64,000 bases of DNA from positions 58,676,108-58,740,107 of the forward strand of contig OX393577.1 of NCBI GenBank assembly GCA_947652605.1. Direction: 5' to 3'. The notes under the pieces were generated by a model. That model ran no database searches, had not been told where the DNA came from, and saw nothing but the letters and a program-made list of their open reading frames with translations. This document shows, in pieces, positions 57,101-63,100 of the stretch. Position 1 is the first letter of the stretch; each line of letters opens with the position of its first letter. The position numbers and the translations under genes are program-made. This stretch comes from Elmis aenea. Its lineage: Eukaryota; Arthropoda; Insecta; Coleoptera; Elmidae.

Positions 57101-60100
57101 TTGCCCTAATTTAACCGAAGTCGTAACTCTTACCGTTTACGAGATCCCCATAGTTGCCCTCGAAAAACGAGAACCCTGTATTGTACACATTCATAATTTT
57201 TTATTTGAAAATTTAAAGTCATTCGGTAAGGGGTTAATGAGAGTTCACACAATATACCCAATTAAGTGCAATTGTTTAGTAGTTGACAAAAAATGGAATA
57301 TCTTCTTCAAGTAAATAGTAATGATTTCTATTTACTTTACCTAAAAAGTCACTAAATTGTTTACTTGTGCAAGTACTAAACGAAACTGTCTTCACGTTGC
57401 AAGTAGCTGAATTCCTTACTTGCTTTAGTAACTTGCATTAGCTACTATAGGTACGGCATAACACAACCGCATGTCAGTTGTTTAACTTTTTTTACCAATC
57501 GAGTAACAATACACTATGAAACTGTATAGAAAATAGCATTGAAGGAAAACAAATAAAATTGACAATTTTTTAAGTTAAGATTTGTGATGCATATTGTGGC
57601 AAATTTTTCGAAAAAAAACAAATGTTTTTTTAGGTATATACAGCTTAGATAAACCTGGAGACTTTTCAACAATATTAGATGTCAAGTTTTTGGCAGCTAT
57701 GATACATCCAGGAGGAGGCAGAAATGATGTACCACATCGTTTGAAGAGGCAGTTTTGTGTGTATAATTGCACCTTACCTAGCAACAATTCAATGGATTTA
57801 ATATTCCGTAATTAGCACACCTAATTATGATTATGAATAACAAAATTACTATTTCTTAAAATTCAGGTGAAATTGGAGAAGGTTATTTCTGCTCAAGTCG
57901 ATTTACTGATATTATTGTTGAGTTTGTACCTTGTTTGGTAAAATTAACTCGTCACATATGGCAACAGACTAAAGTCAAAATGTTGCCAACACCAGCGAAA
58001 TTTCACTATGTCTTTAATCTTAGAGATTTATCTAGAATCTGGCAGGGTATTCTTACCGTTCAAGATTTGGAATGTAGATCAATATCATCTGTATTAAAAC
58101 TGTGGCAGCATGAGTGTATGAGGGTTATTTCAGACAGGTATCTAAATCAACTTCCTAGTTCTGTTGGTTAAATGTATTTTCTTACAGATTTACAAATCAG
58201 GCTGATCGTGATTGGTTTTTAAATAATTTGAGACGACAGGCCGAGGAAGAATTGGAAGATAACTGGAAACATTTTCCAGAAGATGAAACCTTTTGGGTTG
58301 ACTTCTTACGTGAACCACCTGAAGCAACAGGAGATGAACCTGATGATTTCTGTTTTGAAGCACCAAAAATTTATGAAGAAATATCGAGTTGGGAGTTTGT
58401 CACGGAAAAACTTTTCTGTAGGTATTAGGTTTGATCCAGGAACGCTATGTACAGGGTGGTCCAAATTCGATTGGATTGCATGGGTATCTCGGTTAATATT
58501 TAAGATAGAGAAACGGTTAAATTACCAAAAATGTGCATTTTTTGAGACAAATTCGGAACCGTTTTCAAAAATATTCTATCATTTCCGGTTTTCGAGTTAT
58601 CGAATAAAAAGTGTTTTTTTGTCATATTAATAATGTGTCATATCTCCGTTATTGTTGTAAATATCAAAAATATTTATGAAGATTATTTTTAGATATTTTT
58701 ATGCTTAAAATGATTATCCTAAAAAAAAAATTTTCCGCTCGCTGTTAAAAAGTTGACACAAACTTACCTTTTTTTAAATAGGAACGATAGTTGGCTATGA
58801 CCTATTTAAATTCGTTATTTTTTTCTCATTCCAAATATATAAGAGTTGATGTATTTATTTTTAATAATACGCAAGTTATGAAGGTTTTTTAGTTTTTTTT
58901 TCTAAGAAAATCATAGTAGGCTGTGAAAACAAAAAAAAACTATGTGTAAAACCTTATAAAACTCATGTGGTACAAGTTTTTTGTCGTTAAAAATTTTAAA
59001 AAATGACTATCGCTCAAAAAACAAGAGTAGGTACTTTTAAGTTGAGCAGAAAGAAATCAGAAAACAATTGCTTTCTGTATGTCACAGTTTTTGTTAATTC
59101 AAATCGAAATGAACAGATTTGGTGCTAATTCAAAAGATGAAATAGAAGAAGCAGTGAATAAAACCATATGAATTAATTTAAATAAAATAGTTTTTATTTC
59201 AACTTGATTTTCATTCTTTTAATAATTCATTAAATAATCTTGTCAAATACAATTCGTGGTCTGGAATTTTTTGGTAATTTTACTCAAGCTTGCATAGTAA
59301 TAACTCATGTAAATTTGATAGAATATCACTCGCGCAAGCGCTCGTGATATTTTAACTATTAAATTGACACTGGTTGTTACTAAGCGATGTTTTCGTAAAA
59401 TTGCCGACAATTCTAGACCACCTATTATATTACTACAGATAACTATAAACTTAGTTTGCAGTTTTATTTGCAATGTAAATTTGATATATTTTCATTGACT
59501 TGAAAAATCAGTAATAAACTAAAAATAATTTGGCAATGTTTGATTCCAGCTTTCATGGAAGGCTACAATGAAGCTACCAGAGGAGCAAATATGGATATGG
59601 TGTTCTTTCATGATGCTATGGTACACTTGATTATTATATCGCGAATCGTCCGAACTCCAAGAGGTAATTCATTACTGGTAGGTGTTGGTGGTTCCGGAAA
59701 ACAGAGTTTAACAAAACTGGCGTCATTTATTGCTAATTACAAGTCTTTCCAGATATCGTTGACAAGGTTTGTATATTAAAATTTTATATTATACCATCTG
59801 GATAAAAGCTTAATTTGTTTTTACCATTATCAAAATTACGGTTTATAAAATCTGAAAGTTTATTATTTATGGGGTACTGAAATTATGTATTGTAACAGTT
59901 CGCTAAGAACTTTGTACTTTATTTTTGATTACTTTCTAATTTTTTTTTGTAAGCTCATGATCGTTTGTTGTTGTGGTTGGGCCCTTGGCGTTGTTCACCA
60001 GTCAATTCCTTAGGCTTCAGCTCCCAGCGCAAAATGCCAGGAAGAACCCACAGGGAAATATATAGTCTAGCACTACAGGCCTCCAAGGCCCATGGCTTCA

Positions 60101-63100
60101 AATTTCTTTAAAAAAAATTACACTCGTTCCGGTTTTCTGCTTTCTCCCTCCAGTTCTTTACCCCAAGCCACAACATGCCTTCTTCTACTCCTTCCATCCA
60201 CTTCCTCTTCGGTCTGCCTCTCTTTTTTTTCTCTCCTTCTCGCAAATACCTTTTTTACCAGTCTGTTTCTTCCATTCTTATTACATGCCTGAGCCATCTT
60301 AATCTTTGTATTCTCACCGGATGTGACACACTAGGATTGTTGTAAAATTACCTCCTGATTTGTCCTTCTCCAGCCAATCCCTTCTTCCTTTACACCTCCT
60401 AGTATTTTCCGCAATATTTTCCTTTCCCATATATCTAATTTAGCCTCACTTTCTTTGTTAAGTACCCACACTTCACATCCATAAGTTACTGTTGGTCGAA
60501 TGACAGTTCAGTAAATTCTAATTTTTGTACTTTTAGAGACGCTCCCACCGACCTGCCGCCTTTTGCTATTCTCTTATTAATCTCTATTTCCTCCTGACAA
60601 TTGTTTGTTAACGTTACTCCCAGGTACTCGAATTGGCTTAGACTAGCAAACGCATACTGCTTATTATTCTCTGCTTTAAAATGTCCAAAATCTTTGCCTC
60701 TTCTTTGTCTCCTGTTCTCACTTCCATGTATTTAGTTTTTTCTCGATTGATCCTTAGTCCATATTCCCTTGCTGTCATCTCCAGATTTTTAAACATCTTC
60801 ATCAACTCTTTACGCGATCTTGTCATTAGCACTGTATCATCCGCATATGCCCATACACTGATGCCTATAACTGGAGATTAAACTACTTCTTTGAATACCA
60901 TTTAACAGTTCTTCGAAATGTTGGCCCCACATACCTAATTTTACTACTTTTCTTTTTTGCCCATTTTTCTAACCTGTTGTATAGGTAAGTCCGTTAATAT
61001 TGGAGATACAGAAACGTTTAAATTAGCAAATTTGTGCAGAATTTAAAGAGAAATCTGATGCCATTTTCAAATTTGACCTACGTCATCAACTTTTTGAATA
61101 TTTTGAAAAAACTGAAAAAGGTCGATTTTTTCAAACTTGAATAATTCCGTAACCATATGAGTTAAAACAAAAATAAAAATTGGCTTTTGTAGATATTTTT
61201 ACGTAGATTTTAAATATGTTAACGAAATTTTCATAGCACTCTCGATTTCCGAGTTATAGCACAAACTTGCATTTTTTTAAATGGAAGTCATAGTTGGCTG
61301 TGGTCTTATTAAAAAGGTTATTTTTCTCTCGTTTCAATGATATAAGGTTTGTTATGCTATGAAAATTTCGTTAACATATTTAAAATCTACGTAAAAATAT
61401 CTGTAAAAGTCAATTTTTATTTTTGTTCTAACTCATATGGTTACGGAATTATTCAAGTTTGAAAAAATCGACCTTTTTCAGTTTTTTCAAAATATTTCAA
61501 AAAGTTGATGACGTAGGTCAAATTTGAAAATGGCATCAGATTTCCCTTTAAATTCTGCACAAATTTGCTAATTTAAACGTTTCTGTATCTCTAATATTAA
61601 CGGAGTTACCAATACAACAGGTTAGAAAAATGGGCACCCTGTATACTTCTGGACTCTGGACCAAATTTAAAATATTAAATTGTTATTACTGAATACAAAG
61701 AAACCTATAATTAGAAAGAAATTAGAGAACATTAAAATAATCAATAATTGTTTATTGCAATATTTTGTAATTTTTTTTTAAAACCTAAAAGTCGTTTAAG
61801 GTTAGCTGTTTAAGAGTGTACTTTACACAAGTTCTTGTTTTGTTTAAGAATTTCATGGCTTACGTGATATTACGGAAAAACAAAAATCAACCAAAATTTT
61901 TAAACTCAAGTATATCGGCTATCGTTGCTAATACACAAAAATGCCAGGGAAAAATGTTTGCTGGATATTGTTTGCTATAAAATGATAATAGTTAAATCTT
62001 TATCTATTAAATTTTGTGTGAGATATTTAATGAAACAACTCTTTTTTAAATGGCAGCTTTAGGAGGTGATGACTTAGATAAAAAGATTATTTTTTTCTCT
62101 TTACAATGATGTAATATTTTATAAGTTTATTTACAAAAATAGCCGAAATAACTAAAAATTGTGAAATCCAAGATAAAAATCAACGGTGCCATGAAAAAAA
62201 CAGTAATCGACTTCCATTGTATTATTTCGACCCTTGCTAGTCTATCTTTTGTCACTCTTTAAACGGTGATAATAAAACAAATTTGATGCCATGATGCGAA
62301 ATTAATATAATCATACTAATTGCTAGCATATGAATATCCTAGGAAACCACCTTTGCAATTTAAGGTTCACACACAGCGGTGCGGTGGCGATCGCAGGCGC
62401 GATCAAGATAATTGGTAACCAGGTTACTAATTATCGTGATCACGATCGCGGCCGCCACCGCGCCGGTGTGAGTTGACCTTTACTTTTATTTGAAGTATAT
62501 GTGAAAATATTCAGTTAAAATCTTATGTATGCTTGTTAATAATAATAATCATGAAAATAAAATACTTATCAGCCATTCCTGTTCACTTTTTATTTAAAAA
62601 TTGTCAAAAAATAAAGATATACACAAAACCCAGTCAACGTTTCACTAAGTGATAGTTTTAGAGTAATTTAAATTTACACAGGTCATCTATACATAAAATT
62701 TTAACTTCAATTCAAAAGAAGGTTTTCAAAGTGTAACTGATAATGTAGGTGGTTGCTTTTCTAAACCACTAGGACTTAAGAAACTGATCATTAAAAAGGT
62801 CAAACCACTAGGGACAAAAGGGCCAAACAAGAATGTTATAAATATTTTTATAATACATCGTGCTTAGTTATTATTCTATTCTTTTTTTTTTATTTCTAAA
62901 TTTAAAAATAATTAAATATTAACAATTAAATTAAATGATTTTTTTCGGCCAATTTTTTCTTAGAAAAACGAGTGTTAAGGGGTTAAGGTTAAGGTCATAG
63001 TCATAACTATTAAAATCCATTTTAATTATTCTCAAAAAAATTATTCTGTTTTGGTTTTGTCGGCATGTAGATGAAAAATATTTGTTTTATTATGTTAAGA

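Noticed and set aside
58418..58421. Alternative donor of exon 40 after TGTAG
   Set aside because: It leaves phase 2, which would put exon 41 out of frame (stop within ten codons). The donor at 58418 restores KLFSFMEGYNE.
59111..59170. Short frame [17 protein letters not shown] as a domain start
   Set aside because: Only about 20 codons before a stop; similarity to known insect repeat proteins is too weak to claim.
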